From NCBI RefSeq assembly GCF_016429255.1, contig NZ_JAELUG010000049.1:1-44844 (forward strand): a stretch of DNA of 44,844 nucleotides, given 5' to 3'. Each line of letters starts with the position of its first letter. Within the stretch, counting starts at the first letter, position 1. A model generated the notes under the pieces. That model did not search any database, was not told the origin of the DNA, and saw only the letters and a list, made by a program, of their open reading frames with translations. The DNA is from Rhizobium sp. ASV8 (GTDB lineage: Bacteria; Pseudomonadota; Alphaproteobacteria; Rhizobiales; Rhizobiaceae). A program made the position numbers and the translations under genes. Below are positions 1 through 7,511 of this stretch, piece by piece.

Positions 1-108
1 GGGATTGGGGTTGATGCCGGTTGACAGATCCAGCCAGTCTTCCGGCCGGCCGCCATATTGACGAGCGGCAGCGGTAATGCCGCCGCCATGTACGATCTTG
101 TCCGTCAT
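1..108 (-). CDS. cobC: Threonine-phosphate decarboxylase CobC, N-terminal fragment (cut by window edge)
   Basis: The first 36 codons of a minus-strand gene run off the left edge. They read MTDKIVHGGG, then a Tyr-Gly-Gly stretch, then DLSTGINPNP. The 'DLSTGINP' motif near residue 30 is characteristic of the PLP-dependent L-threonine-O-3-phosphate decarboxylase family (CobC in Pseudomonas denitrificans naming, CobD in Salmonella), which makes the (R)-1-amino-2-propanol phosphate used to build the nucleotide loop of cobalamin. The ATG overlaps the stop codon of cobB (ATGA at 105-108), so it is translationally coupled as the last visible gene of cobA-cobB-cobC. Only the N-terminus is present, so PLP-binding residues cannot be checked. 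Confidence 0.85.
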   Translation of the reverse strand, partial: MTDKIVHGGGITAAARQYGGRPEDWLDLSTGINPNP

Positions 109-1409
109 TCAACATCACCGGCAAGATCGATCAGATGCATATAGGAGCCAGCGACGTTGGCACGCTGAAGTCCAGCCGCGCCCAAATCGGCGTCAAGAGC
201 ATCCCTGACAGCAAACAGACGATCCGCCTCGCCTTCCGAAACGATAGTCGAATAGTGAAACTCATGCGCCGTCATCGGCTTTTGAAAGAATGAGCCGAGC
301 GGCATCAAACGCCGATAACCCAGATGTCGCTGCCGCTTCTCGTAGCTGGTCACGACGGGCAACAGGCCGAGCATGGCATGACGCACTCCCTCCGCATCGA
401 TTAGCCCGTCGCCGAGCACCATATAGCCACCGCACTCGCCATAGATTCGCGCCCCGCGCGCCGCCGCATCCCTCATACCCTGATGGAATTGATGAGCGCC
501 TGCGAGCTTGCCCGCATGCAGTTCAGGATAGCCGCCGGGCAGATAGATCGCATCGGCGTCATCCGCAGGCGCCTCGTCCGCTAAAGGCGAAAAGAAGGAA
601 ATCTCTGCGCCGCGTCGCCGCCAACCGAGCAGCATGTGTTCATAGCAGAAGGCAAAAGCCATATCCCGGGCCACTGCGATACGCTGCCCGAGCGGCATGA
701 GCCGCGCGATATTGGCGGCCGACGGGCGCACGATATTCTGCTGCGCTACCCTCAACAGCATCTCGAAATTGCATGCCTTGGATACGATCCCGGCCGCAGT
801 TTCGATGAAATGTTCCAGCGCGACATGCTCTCCCGCCTGCACAAGCCCCAGATGTCTCTCCGGCAGCGCCAGGCTCTTGTCACTGCCGATCACGGCAAAA
901 ACAGGCATCCGCACCGCATCCAGCGCCCGACGCAGCATCCCCTCATGTCTCTCGCTGGCGACACGATTGAGCACGACGCCCGCGATACGAATATCGGCCC
1001 GGAAATTGGCGAAACCGCTGACGACAGCCGCAACGGAATGCGACATGCGCGAGACATCGATCACCAGCACGATCGGAAGATTGAGCAGAGCAGCGAGATC
1101 GGCCGGCGATCCGGAGCCGTCGGCCGCGCCGTCGAATAGCCCCATCATCGCCTCGATGACGAGCATCCGTCCTCCGACGCGATGCAGCGCCGAGTTGGCG
1201 GAAATGAGCTCGGGGCGCATGGCCCATGGGTCGAAATTGAGACAGGGTGACCCTCCCGCGGCGGCATGAAAGGCGGGGTCGATATAATCGGGACCGGCCT
1301 TGCCTGGCGCGATGGGGATATTCTTCTGCCGCAACGCCCGCAGCAGGCCAAGCGTAAAAGTGGTTTTGCCGGAGCCGGATGCCGGGGCGGCTATCATCAC
1401 GCCGCTCAT
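105..1409 (-). CDS. cobB: Cobyrinic acid a,c-diamide synthase CobB
   Basis: This 434-residue protein would amidate the a and c side chains of hydrogenobyrinic acid, using ATP and glutamine, in the aerobic cobalamin pathway. The N-terminal half is a dethiobiotin-synthetase-like ATPase domain with a P-loop (ASGSGKTT, residues 10-17), a PDYIDP motif near 40 and an EAMMGLFDG motif near 86-94. The C-terminal half is a class I glutamine amidotransferase-like domain with PGGYPELH near 291 and the nucleophile Cys326 in YGECGGYMVLG. Length fits the family (about 430-460). The ATG overlaps the cobA stop and the TGA overlaps the cobC start, both as ATGA, which marks a tightly coupled operon. Without the usual N-terminal surroundings of CbiA-only pathways, the cobN elsewhere in the window supports the aerobic CobB assignment. 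Confidence 0.95.
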   Translation of the reverse strand: MSGVMIAAPASGSGKTTFTLGLLRALRQKNIPIAPGKAGPDYIDPAFHAAAGGSPCLNFDPWAMRPELISANSALHRVGGRMLVIEAMMGLFDGAADGSGSPADLAALLNLPIVLVIDVSRMSHSVAAVVSGFANFRADIRIAGVVLNRVASERHEGMLRRALDAVRMPVFAVIGSDKSLALPERHLGLVQAGEHVALEHFIETAAGIVSKACNFEMLLRVAQQNIVRPSAANIARLMPLGQRIAVARDMAFAFCYEHMLLGWRRRGAEISFFSPLADEAPADDADAIYLPGGYPELHAGKLAGAHQFHQGMRDAAARGARIYGECGGYMVLGDGLIDAEGVRHAMLGLLPVVTSYEKRQRHLGYRRLMPLGSFFQKPMTAHEFHYSTIVSEGEADRLFAVRDALDADLGAAGLQRANVAGSYMHLIDLAGDVE

Positions 1410-2254
1410 GCCGACACCCTATGCCCGTTTCCTGCATGCGTCTCCGTCGCGGGTAGCAGCTTGCGACCGGCAAGTGCACCGAGCCAATCGAGGGAGGGTC
1501 GCAATTTCACGACTTCGCCGACGACGACGATGGCGGGAGGTTCCAAACCCGAGGCTTCGACATCGGCCGTCGCCCGACCAAGCGTCGTCTCCAGCACCTG
1601 TTGCGTGGACGTTGCCGCATTGCAGACGAAAGCGACCGGCTCGTCCGCCGGGCGACCGGCCGCGATGAGATTGGTGCTGATCTGGGCAATATGTTTCATC
1701 GCCATATACATGACGATAACGGGCGAGCCTTTGCCGATCGCATCCCAGTTGATCGCGTCAGGTACGAGACCCGACGAATCATGGCCGGTCAGGAATGTAA
1801 CGGCGTGATTGACGTCACGATGGGTAACGGGAATGCCGGCATAGGCAAGCCCCCCGATGCCGGCGGTAATGCCGGGAACGATGCGGAAGGGAATGCCATG
1901 CTCGACCAGGGTCAAGGCTTCCTCACCACCTCGTCCGAAGACGAAGGGATCACCGCCCTTCAAGCGCAGAACACGCTTGCCGGCGCGCGCCAGTTCCACG
2001 AGGCGCAACGAAATATCCCGCTGCTTGGCCGAAGGCTTTCCGCCGCGCTTGCCGGCATATTCAAGCACCGCACCCGGGCGGGCGAGCTTCAGGCAATCCT
2101 CGTTCACGAGGGCGTCATGCACGACGATATCGGCTTCGGTCAGCCCCTTGGCGGCCAGCAGGGTCAACAGCCCTGCGTCTCCCGGCCCGGCACCCACGAG
2201 CCAGACGGAGCCCGGCTCAAGTGCCGGAAGATTGGAAAATGCGGTATCGCTCAT
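1406..2254 (-). CDS. cobA: Uroporphyrinogen-III C-methyltransferase CobA (SUMT)
   Basis: A SAM-dependent methyltransferase of about 282 residues that methylates uroporphyrinogen III at C2 and C7 to give precorrin-2, the branch point to cobalamin and siroheme. It shows the family signatures VGAGPGDAGLLTL near the N-terminus, the YAGKRGG motif, LRLKGGDPFVFGRGGEE in the first third, and the VVPGITAG-type and YMAMKH motifs further on. It is the stand-alone form, without the CysG oxidase/ferrochelatase domain. The frame is open 12 codons further upstream, but the ATG at 2254 is preferred: it gives MSDTAFSN, has a purine-rich GATGGGA upstream, and removes a non-family extension. It overlaps cobB by four bases. 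About 280 bp separate it from the nucleoside hydrolase upstream, so a promoter of its own is possible. Confidence 0.93.
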   Translation of the reverse strand: MSDTAFSNLPALEPGSVWLVGAGPGDAGLLTLLAAKGLTEADIVVHDALVNEDCLKLARPGAVLEYAGKRGGKPSAKQRDISLRLVELARAGKRVLRLKGGDPFVFGRGGEEALTLVEHGIPFRIVPGITAGIGGLAYAGIPVTHRDVNHAVTFLTGHDSSGLVPDAINWDAIGKGSPVIVMYMAMKHIAQISTNLIAAGRPADEPVAFVCNAATSTQQVLETTLGRATADVEASGLEPPAIVVVGEVVKLRPSLDWLGALAGRKLLPATETHAGNGHRVSA

Positions 2255-2496
2255 CCCATCTGTCCTATGCCCGCATGGGCGAAATTGCAATGTTGAGAAC
2301 AGGATAAGGCGGTCTCCCTCTCGCTTCGAGGCGGCTCATGGGAGCGTCCGCATTTGGTCGGAACGAATGCCGCTTCCGACCACGACGAGAACCGAAACCT
2401 CAATGCCCGCAGCTCGGTTTGTGGGGGCAACGCTTCCGAAAATGCGGTTGACCCAAATGACAGGCGGCGAAATTCCCGGTCTGCAGAGAAGGATAG

Positions 2497-2524
2497 CGCG
2501 AAGAGAGCCCGAGCCCTCTTCGCG
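2497..2524 (-). terminator. Hairpin just after the nucleoside hydrolase stop
   Basis: A perfect 9-bp inverted repeat (cgcgaagag / ctcttcgcg) with a 10-base loop lies eight bases past the stop codon of the minus-strand nucleoside hydrolase gene. It lacks a clear U-tract, so it may be an RNA-stabilising 3' end or a weak terminator rather than a strong intrinsic terminator. Confidence 0.45.
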
Positions 2525-2532
2525 TCAGAGGC

Positions 2533-3492
2533 TTAGTGCTTCACTTTGCCGACGATGACGTCCCGGATCAGGTCCAGGACCTGCTGCGAGCGAATACCCG
2601 TGCAGGCGATCTGGCTCGGCAGATTGTCCCAATCACCAGGCGGGAAGCGGCGGCCGTCCTGCTTGATAACAGTCTGGCCATCGGCAATGCCGCCGCAGAC
2701 AACACGCATCGATCCTTCGATCGTGTCGAACAGCTCCGGCGCCACGACGTAGACGCAGGCGCAGCTGTCGTGCACCATCATGCCGTCTTCGACCGCATGC
2801 TTGTAGAAGTCGATGTAGGATTGCGAGAGGTCGGCCAACAACTGCACGGACGGGCCACCCGCCTTTGCCATGTCTGCAAGGTAGCTGCGGCTCATCGTTG
2901 TCACCGACGTGACGTCAAGACCGACGACGACAACCTTCCACGGCGCCTTGACGATGAAATCGGCGGCTTCCGGATCGCCATGGATATTGGCCTCAGCCAC
3001 CGGGGAGACATTGCCCGGCACATAGAAGTTGCCGCCCATGATCACGACGCCCTTCACCAGCGAGGCGATCTCCGGGTCGTGCTTCAGCGCCAGAGCCAGA
3101 TTGGTCATGCGGCCGACTGCGACGAGGGTCACTTCGCCCGGATTGGCGCGAACGGTGTCGATGATGAACTGATAGGCCGGCCGCGGATCGGTCGGCAGGT
3201 CGATCGTCTCGGGGACGTCGATGTCGCCGAGGCCGTTATGGCCATGAACCATCGTCGGCCATGGGCGCTCCTGCCGTGAAGGATCGAACGTGACGCTGGC
3301 GCCGCGAGCCACGGGGCACGGAATATTCCACTCGCGCTTCAGGAACAGCGCGTTGCGCGTCGTCGTATCAACGGAGGCGTTGCCGAAAACCGTCGTCACG
3401 CCCAGAAGATCGATATTCGGGTGACGATGCAGGAAGAGAAGCGCCATGGCGTCATCGACGCCCGGATCCGTATCATAAATGACCTTATGCAT
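2533..3492 (-). CDS. Inosine/uridine-preferring nucleoside hydrolase family protein
   Basis: A 319-residue protein of the IU-nucleoside hydrolase family, which cleaves the N-glycosidic bond of ribonucleosides. The N-terminus carries the hallmark calcium-binding cluster DTDPGVDDAMAL (residues 7-18). Further family motifs are the GNFYVPGN stretch, EANIHGDPEAA in the middle and the late VHD motif before a Cys-Ala-Cys stretch. Length fits the family (about 310-320). No signal peptide is seen, so it should be cytoplasmic. The ATG has an AAGGA ribosome-binding site about seven bases upstream. It sits between cobE and cobA on the same strand, although 160 bp and about 280 bp gaps on either side mean it may be transcribed on its own. 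Substrate cannot be read from the sequence. Confidence 0.92.
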   Translation of the reverse strand: MHKVIYDTDPGVDDAMALLFLHRHPNIDLLGVTTVFGNASVDTTTRNALFLKREWNIPCPVARGASVTFDPSRQERPWPTMVHGHNGLGDIDVPETIDLPTDPRPAYQFIIDTVRANPGEVTLVAVGRMTNLALALKHDPEIASLVKGVVIMGGNFYVPGNVSPVAEANIHGDPEAADFIVKAPWKVVVVGLDVTSVTTMSRSYLADMAKAGGPSVQLLADLSQSYIDFYKHAVEDGMMVHDSCACVYVVAPELFDTIEGSMRVVCGGIADGQTVIKQDGRRFPPGDWDNLPSQIACTGIRSQQVLDLIRDVIVGKVKH

Positions 3493-3636
3493 GTTTTTTC
3501 CTTACCAACATACTGAATAAGCTTGATCTTCCGGAAAGTTCCTCCCGTCGCGGACCATGCTTGAACTACTGGAATACACGAGATCCGCCGATGGCGAAAT
3601 GCTGCCATGGCGTCGCATGGATCATTTGTGGAATTC

Positions 3637-3652
3637 GCGGCGATTTCGCCGC
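3637..3652 (-). terminator. Short hairpin at the cobE 3' end
   Basis: A 6-bp GC-rich stem (gcggcg / cgccgc) with an ATTT loop directly abuts the cobE stop codon. It is short and has no U-run; it may only weakly attenuate read-through from cobE into the nucleoside hydrolase gene. Confidence 0.25.
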
Positions 3653-4057
3653 TCAGGCGATCCTGGCGATTGCCACGGTAGCAGCGCCGGACTTCATCTT
3701 GGGAAGCGCGAGCTCTGCATCGGGACCGGCAGCCGCCAAGGCTGCCGCCTCGGCGACGCCATGGCAACCGACATGGGCAAAGACCAGCTCGGACGGGTTT
3801 TTCAGGCGAGGCGTCTCCTGCTCGAGCGCCGCCGCTTTGAAGAAGCGCACCGGCAGCCGAAAATGCGTGGCAACCTCGAGGATGGCCGGCTCGTCCATGC
3901 GCGTGTCGATCGAAACCACCGCCAGAAGCTGCTCGCTTCCGATGCCAACCTGCTGCAAGGCTCTCTCCACCAGCATTCGGACATCATTCCAGTCGGCGCC
4001 GCTCTCGCAGCCCAGGCCGAGAATGTAACGGCGGGTGAAATCGGCATACGTCGTCAT
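3653..4057 (-). CDS. cobE: Cobalamin biosynthesis protein CobE (CbiG C-terminal-like)
   Basis: A 134-residue protein matching CobE, the free-standing homologue of the CbiG C-terminal domain found in aerobic cobalamin clusters. Visible signatures are LGLGCESGAD near residue 12, a central SIDTRMDEPAI stretch, and the C-terminal GVAEAAALAAAG followed by LALPKMKSGAATVAIAR. The exact role of CobE is not firmly established; it is linked to the precorrin stage of the corrin pathway. The frame is open upstream, but the ATG at 4057 gives the family-like start MTTYADF and is preceded by GGAG seven bases away. It is the first gene of the leftward cob group and is divergent from the TSUP permease gene across about 150 bp, where its promoter should lie. 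Confidence 0.88.
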   Translation of the reverse strand: MTTYADFTRRYILGLGCESGADWNDVRMLVERALQQVGIGSEQLLAVVSIDTRMDEPAILEVATHFRLPVRFFKAAALEQETPRLKNPSELVFAHVGCHGVAEAAALAAAGPDAELALPKMKSGAATVAIARIA

Positions 4058-4206
4058 GCTCACTCCACGGTGACGGCGGCGGACGCCGATAGCTGTAACC
4101 ACTCGAACCCGGCTCGTCAATTTTGCTCGCTGTGTCCCGCAGGCGATTGCCATGGCGCTGCGGGAGTGCAAGAAGGCCTTTGATTTCAAGCCCCAGAGTT
4201 TCCGCC

Positions 4207-4992
4207 TTGCACGACATCACCCTTCAGATCCTGCTTCTGCTCTTTGCCACCGCTTTCTTTGCCGGTTTTGTCGACTCCATCGCCGGCGGCGGCGGATTGG
4301 TGACCGTACCCGCCATGTTGCTCGCGGGCATACCGCCTTTGCAGACGCTCGGCACCAACAAGCTGCAATCGATCTTCGGCTCGGCCTCTGCAACCATCGC
4401 CTATGCACGGCAAGGGCATGTGCAGCTTCGAGAACAGCTGCCCATGGCACTTATGGCCGTGATCGGCGGCATGTTCGGCGCAATGCTGGCAACGGTCATG
4501 CCGAGCGAGGTGCTGCGCATCATCCTGCCGTTCCTGCTGATCGCCATCGCGCTCTATTTCGCCGTCAAGCCGAATTTGGGCGACGTCGAGAAGCATCGGC
4601 GTATGAGCGCAGGCCTTTTTGGCGTTACGTTCGTGCCGCTGATCGGCTTCTACGACGGCGCATTCGGGCCAGGCACGGGTTCATTCCTGATGCTCGCCTT
4701 CGTGACGCTCGCGGGCTTCGGTCTGTTGAAAGCGACGGCCCATACGAAGCTGCTCAATTTCGGCTCGAACCTCGGCAGCCTGATCGTCTTTACCTTCTCC
4801 GGCGCCATCCTTTGGAAAGTTGGTCTGACCATGGGACTCGGCCAATTCCTCGGCGCCCAGCTCGGCTCGCGACTTGCCATGCGCATCGGCGCAAAGCTCA
4901 TCAAGCCGCTGCTCGTCATCGTCTGCATCGCCTTTGCCATAAAACTTCTGGCAGACCCGACCCATCCTGTGCGGGTCTGGCTCGGGCTGTAA
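4207..4992 (+). CDS. TSUP (TauE/SafE) family membrane permease
   Basis: An integral membrane protein of about 261 residues of the TSUP family, whose members move sulfite, sulfonates, sulfoacetate or other small anions. The N-terminal helix is followed by the family motif FVDSIAGGGGLVTVPA, and the second repeat carries GFYDGAFGPGTGSF, the typical partner motif. About eight hydrophobic segments are visible. No ATG fits; a TTG at 4207 gives the family-like N-terminus (HDITLQ then hydrophobic) but has a poor ribosome-binding site. The frame is also open from TTG 4123, so the start is uncertain. It is divergent from cobE and unlikely to be part of cobalamin synthesis; a link to cobalt uptake is not supported by the sequence. 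Confidence 0.88.
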   Translation: MHDITLQILLLLFATAFFAGFVDSIAGGGGLVTVPAMLLAGIPPLQTLGTNKLQSIFGSASATIAYARQGHVQLREQLPMALMAVIGGMFGAMLATVMPSEVLRIILPFLLIAIALYFAVKPNLGDVEKHRRMSAGLFGVTFVPLIGFYDGAFGPGTGSFLMLAFVTLAGFGLLKATAHTKLLNFGSNLGSLIVFTFSGAILWKVGLTMGLGQFLGAQLGSRLAMRIGAKLIKPLLVIVCIAFAIKLLADPTHPVRVWLGL

Positions 4993-5092
4993 GAAACGGA
5001 CTTTGATTACCTCCGACGTAATTGATACTGCTTCGATACGCACCGATGATCGCCCTGCCTGAACGGTTCAGGCGACCCAAAGGAGTTGACCG

Positions 5093-5458
5093 ATGACTGA
5101 AGCCGCTATCATTGCCGAACGTTACATCGCCATCTGGAACGAGGTCGATGCCGAGCGCCGTCGTGCCCTTATTGCCGAAGCTTGGACGGAGCACTGCAGC
5201 TATATCGACCCGATGATGCGCGCCGACAACCGCGAGCAGATCCACGCGCTGGTCACGGCCGCGCACGACCGCTTCCCCGGTTTTCGCTTCACGTTGATTT
5301 CCGACGGCGACCGCCATGGCGACAATCTGCGCTTCTCCTGGGGCTTCGGTCCGGTCGATGCCGAGCCGCTGATCAAGGGTACGGATTTCGCCATATTGGA
5401 AGGCGACCGGCTGAAGTCCGTTCACGGCTTTATCGACCAACTGCCGGTTGCGGCATGA
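5093..5458 (+). CDS. SnoaL/NTF2-like fold protein
   Basis: A 121-residue cytoplasmic protein with the pattern of the SnoaL-like (NTF2 superfamily) fold: an N-terminal helix (IAERYIAIWNEVD), the WTEHCSYIDPM segment, the central helix DNREQIHALVTAAHDRFPGF and alternating beta strands ending in KSVHGFIDQLP. Proteins of this group act as small-molecule isomerases, cyclases or ligand-binding domains; the function here is unknown. An AAGGAG site lies six bases before the ATG. Its stop overlaps the start of the XRE regulator gene (ATGA), so the two are coupled, which suggests that the regulator and this protein respond to or act on the same compound. Confidence 0.8.
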   Translation: MTEAAIIAERYIAIWNEVDAERRRALIAEAWTEHCSYIDPMMRADNREQIHALVTAAHDRFPGFRFTLISDGDRHGDNLRFSWGFGPVDAEPLIKGTDFAILEGDRLKSVHGFIDQLPVAA

Positions 5459-6255
5459 TGAGCCCTGCCCGCTCTCTCGGCGATTACCTGCGCGAATGGC
5501 GGCAGCGACGCCGCCTGAGCCAGCTCGAATTCGCCCTTGAAGCCGATGTTTCGCAACGACATCTCAGCTTCATTGAGAGCGGGCGCTCGCTTCCAAGCCG
5601 CGAGATGCTCATGCATCTCGCAGAGAGGCTCGGCATACCCCTGCGCGAGCGCAACCCAATGCTTCTCGCGGCGGGATTTGCCCCGGTCTTTCCCGAACGC
5701 AAACTCGACGATCCAGCACTTGCCCCGGCAAGGCGCGCCATCGACATGATCTTGAAGGGGCATGAGCCCTTCCCGGCTCTGGCGGTCGACCGGCATTGGA
5801 CGTTGGTCGCCGCCAACGCTGCGGTCGCACCGCTGCTCGCCGGCGTCGTCGATACCTCGCTCACCGAGGGGTCGATCAATGTTCTCCGGCTCAGCCTGCA
5901 TCCCCAGGGTCTGGCACCACGGATCGCCAATCTCGCCGAATGGCGCGCGCATCTGTTGGAACGGCTGCGCCAGCAGATCTCGGCAACCGGCGATCCAGTG
6001 CTAACAAGGCTGCTGGAGGAACTGTCGGCCTATCCGGCACCCGCGATGCACAAAACCGCCCCGGAACAGGACTTTGCCGGGATTGCGGTGCCGCTGGAGC
6101 TTATCACCGAGGCGGGACAACTCTCTTTCCTGTCCACGACGACCGTCTTCGGCACACCTGTCGATGTCACTCTGTCGGAACTCGCGATCGAATCCTTCTT
6201 CCCAGCAAACCCGCAGACTGCGGAAGCGCTGAGAGCGATGCTGCCGGATGCTTGA
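5455..6255 (+). CDS. XRE-family regulator with MmyB-like ligand-binding domain
   Basis: A transcriptional regulator of 266 residues. Residues about 8-65 form a helix-turn-helix of the XRE/Cro type (LGDYLREWRQRRRLSQLEFALE, with DVSQRHLSFIESGRS as turn and recognition helix). The remainder matches the MmyB-like (MltR-type) C-terminal domain, a PAS-like fold that binds fatty-acid-like or other small ligands; HEPFPALAVDRHWTLVAAN is its typical opening. The start is one of two adjacent ATGs at 5455/5458 overlapping the SnoaL-like gene's stop. Such regulators usually control an adjacent enzyme gene, here most simply the SnoaL-like gene in the same transcript. It is convergent with cobO, with 15 bp between the stops. 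Confidence 0.88.
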   Translation: MMSPARSLGDYLREWRQRRRLSQLEFALEADVSQRHLSFIESGRSLPSREMLMHLAERLGIPLRERNPMLLAAGFAPVFPERKLDDPALAPARRAIDMILKGHEPFPALAVDRHWTLVAANAAVAPLLAGVVDTSLTEGSINVLRLSLHPQGLAPRIANLAEWRAHLLERLRQQISATGDPVLTRLLEELSAYPAPAMHKTAPEQDFAGIAVPLELITEAGQLSFLSTTTVFGTPVDVTLSELAIESFFPANPQTAEALRAMLPDA

Positions 6256-6270
6256 AAGCCCGACCGTTGA

Positions 6271-6915
6271 TCAGAACTCGACGCCAGGCTGACCCTTGAT
6301 GCCGGAACGGAAGGGATGCTTGATCAACTCCATCTCGGTGACGAGATCGGCGATCTCGATCAGCTCTTCCTTGGCGTTGCGGCCCGTCAGAACGACATGG
6401 GTCATGTAGGGCTTTTCGTTCCTGAGAAATTCCAGCACCTCGTTGATATCGAGATAGTCGTAACGAAGCGCGATGTTGATCTCATCGAGCAGCACCATGG
6501 AATTGCGCTCGTCGCGGATCAGTTCCTTGGCCTTTTCCCAGGCAGCAGAGGCGGCCGCCACGTCGCGGGCGCGATCCTGCGTCTCCCAGGTGAATCCCTC
6601 GCCCATCGTATGAAACTGGCAGAGATCGGAGAAATGCTTCTCGATCAGGTCGCGCTCACCGGTCCACATGGCACCCTTGATGAACTGCACCACGGCGCTG
6701 GGTTTTCCATGGGCGATATGACGGAAGATCATGCCGAAAGCGGAGGAGGATTTTCCTTTGCCCTTGCCGGTATGAACAATGATCAGACCCTTCTCGTCGG
6801 TCTTGGTTGCCATGATCTTGTCGCGCGCGGCCTTCTTCTTGGCCATCTTGTCGGCATGACGGGCATCGTCGTTCTTCGGTGTGTCCGCGCCGCTTTCGGC
6901 CAATTCGTCGCTCAT
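6271..6915 (-). CDS. cobO: Cob(I)yrinic acid a,c-diamide adenosyltransferase CobO (BtuR/CobA type)
   Basis: A 214-residue corrinoid adenosyltransferase that transfers the 5'-deoxyadenosyl group of ATP to Co(I) corrinoid, making the upper ligand of coenzyme B12. The reversed P-loop of this family is clear: VHTGKGKGKSSSAFG (residues 47-61). Further signatures are VQFIKGAMWTGE, the MGEGFTWETQD motif that holds ATP, VLLDEINIALRY and the late VLTGRNA. A charged N-terminal extension of about 40 residues is typical of alphaproteobacterial CobO. A GGGAG site lies seven bases upstream of the ATG. Its start overlaps the cupin gene's stop by one base (TAATG), so it is the last gene of the cobP-cobW-cobN-cupin-cobO operon. 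Confidence 0.96.
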   Translation of the reverse strand: MSDELAESGADTPKNDDARHADKMAKKKAARDKIMATKTDEKGLIIVHTGKGKGKSSSAFGMIFRHIAHGKPSAVVQFIKGAMWTGERDLIEKHFSDLCQFHTMGEGFTWETQDRARDVAAASAAWEKAKELIRDERNSMVLLDEINIALRYDYLDINEVLEFLRNEKPYMTHVVLTGRNAKEELIEIADLVTEMELIKHPFRSGIKGQPGVEF

Positions 6916-7511
6916 TATAGTCTCCCGGATATGATCGATTTTTGTGCCAGCGGCCCGCCGCGCCAGAGATAGAGCGCGACAAGCGGCTCATCTTCGGTGC
7001 GCATGGCATGGCGGATATTCGAAGGGTGATGGATGATCCCGCCCGACCAGTGCGGCAGGAATGGCTGTCCATCCTTGCTCCACAGCGAGCCATCGGTCAG
7101 CGGGATATAGATTTCCTCGGCCGTGTGATGGTGATCCGGGTAATGTACGCCACGCCCCAGCAACAGGAAACCACCGGCCATCTCCTCGCTTGCGAAATGT
7201 CCGCGCGTGCCGAACAGCTCGACCCAGCCGTATTTCTCAAGAAAATCGCTGCCGAAATCGGTGATGCTGTAGGTCTGAGCCCAATGCAGCACATCAGCTG
7301 CGCGCGAGAGCTCGTCGAACAGCGCTCCTTCCGCTCCGTTCCCTGCCGGATGCATTTCGCGAAGATTACGAACGACAGGCAGATCTCGCGCCGCAAGCGA
7401 CCGCTCCTCCATCGACCAGTCAAAACCATCGATGAAATGCTTCAGCGTCAAGTCGGTGCGCGATAGAAGATAGTTCCGAAAGGCAATCAAAAGCGCGTGG
7501 ACCGCATTCAT
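6915..7511 (-). CDS. Cupin protein of the DMSP-lyase-like family, within the cob operon
   Basis: A 198-residue single-domain cupin. The metal site is apparent in YPDHHHTAEEIYIPL (residues 124-138: His127, His128, His129, Glu132/Glu133, Tyr135), followed by GSLW and a second cupin motif HHPSNIRHAM with His168. This arrangement resembles the dimethylsulfoniopropionate lyase cupins (DddL/DddQ group), which use a metal and a Tyr to release dimethyl sulfide from DMSP. Overall function is inferred only from motif similarity; many members of this family in soil bacteria are uncharacterised. It is locked into the operon: its ATG overlaps the cobN stop (ATGA) and its stop overlaps the cobO start. It therefore falls under the B12 riboswitch, which argues for a corrinoid-related job or a B12-linked substrate. 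Confidence 0.82.
   Translation of the reverse strand: MNAVHALLIAFRNYLLSRTDLTLKHFIDGFDWSMEERSLAARDLPVVRNLREMHPAGNGAEGALFDELSRAADVLHWAQTYSITDFGSDFLEKYGWVELFGTRGHFASEEMAGGFLLLGRGVHYPDHHHTAEEIYIPLTDGSLWSKDGQPFLPHWSGGIIHHPSNIRHAMRTEDEPLVALYLWRGGPLAQKSIISGRL

Noticed and set aside
2291..2496. Search for a second cobalamin riboswitch upstream of cobA, cobE and cobQ
   Set aside because: No B12 box or the preceding conserved elements were found in 2,255-2,530, 4,058-4,206 or 16,891-17,100; only the cobP leader has them.
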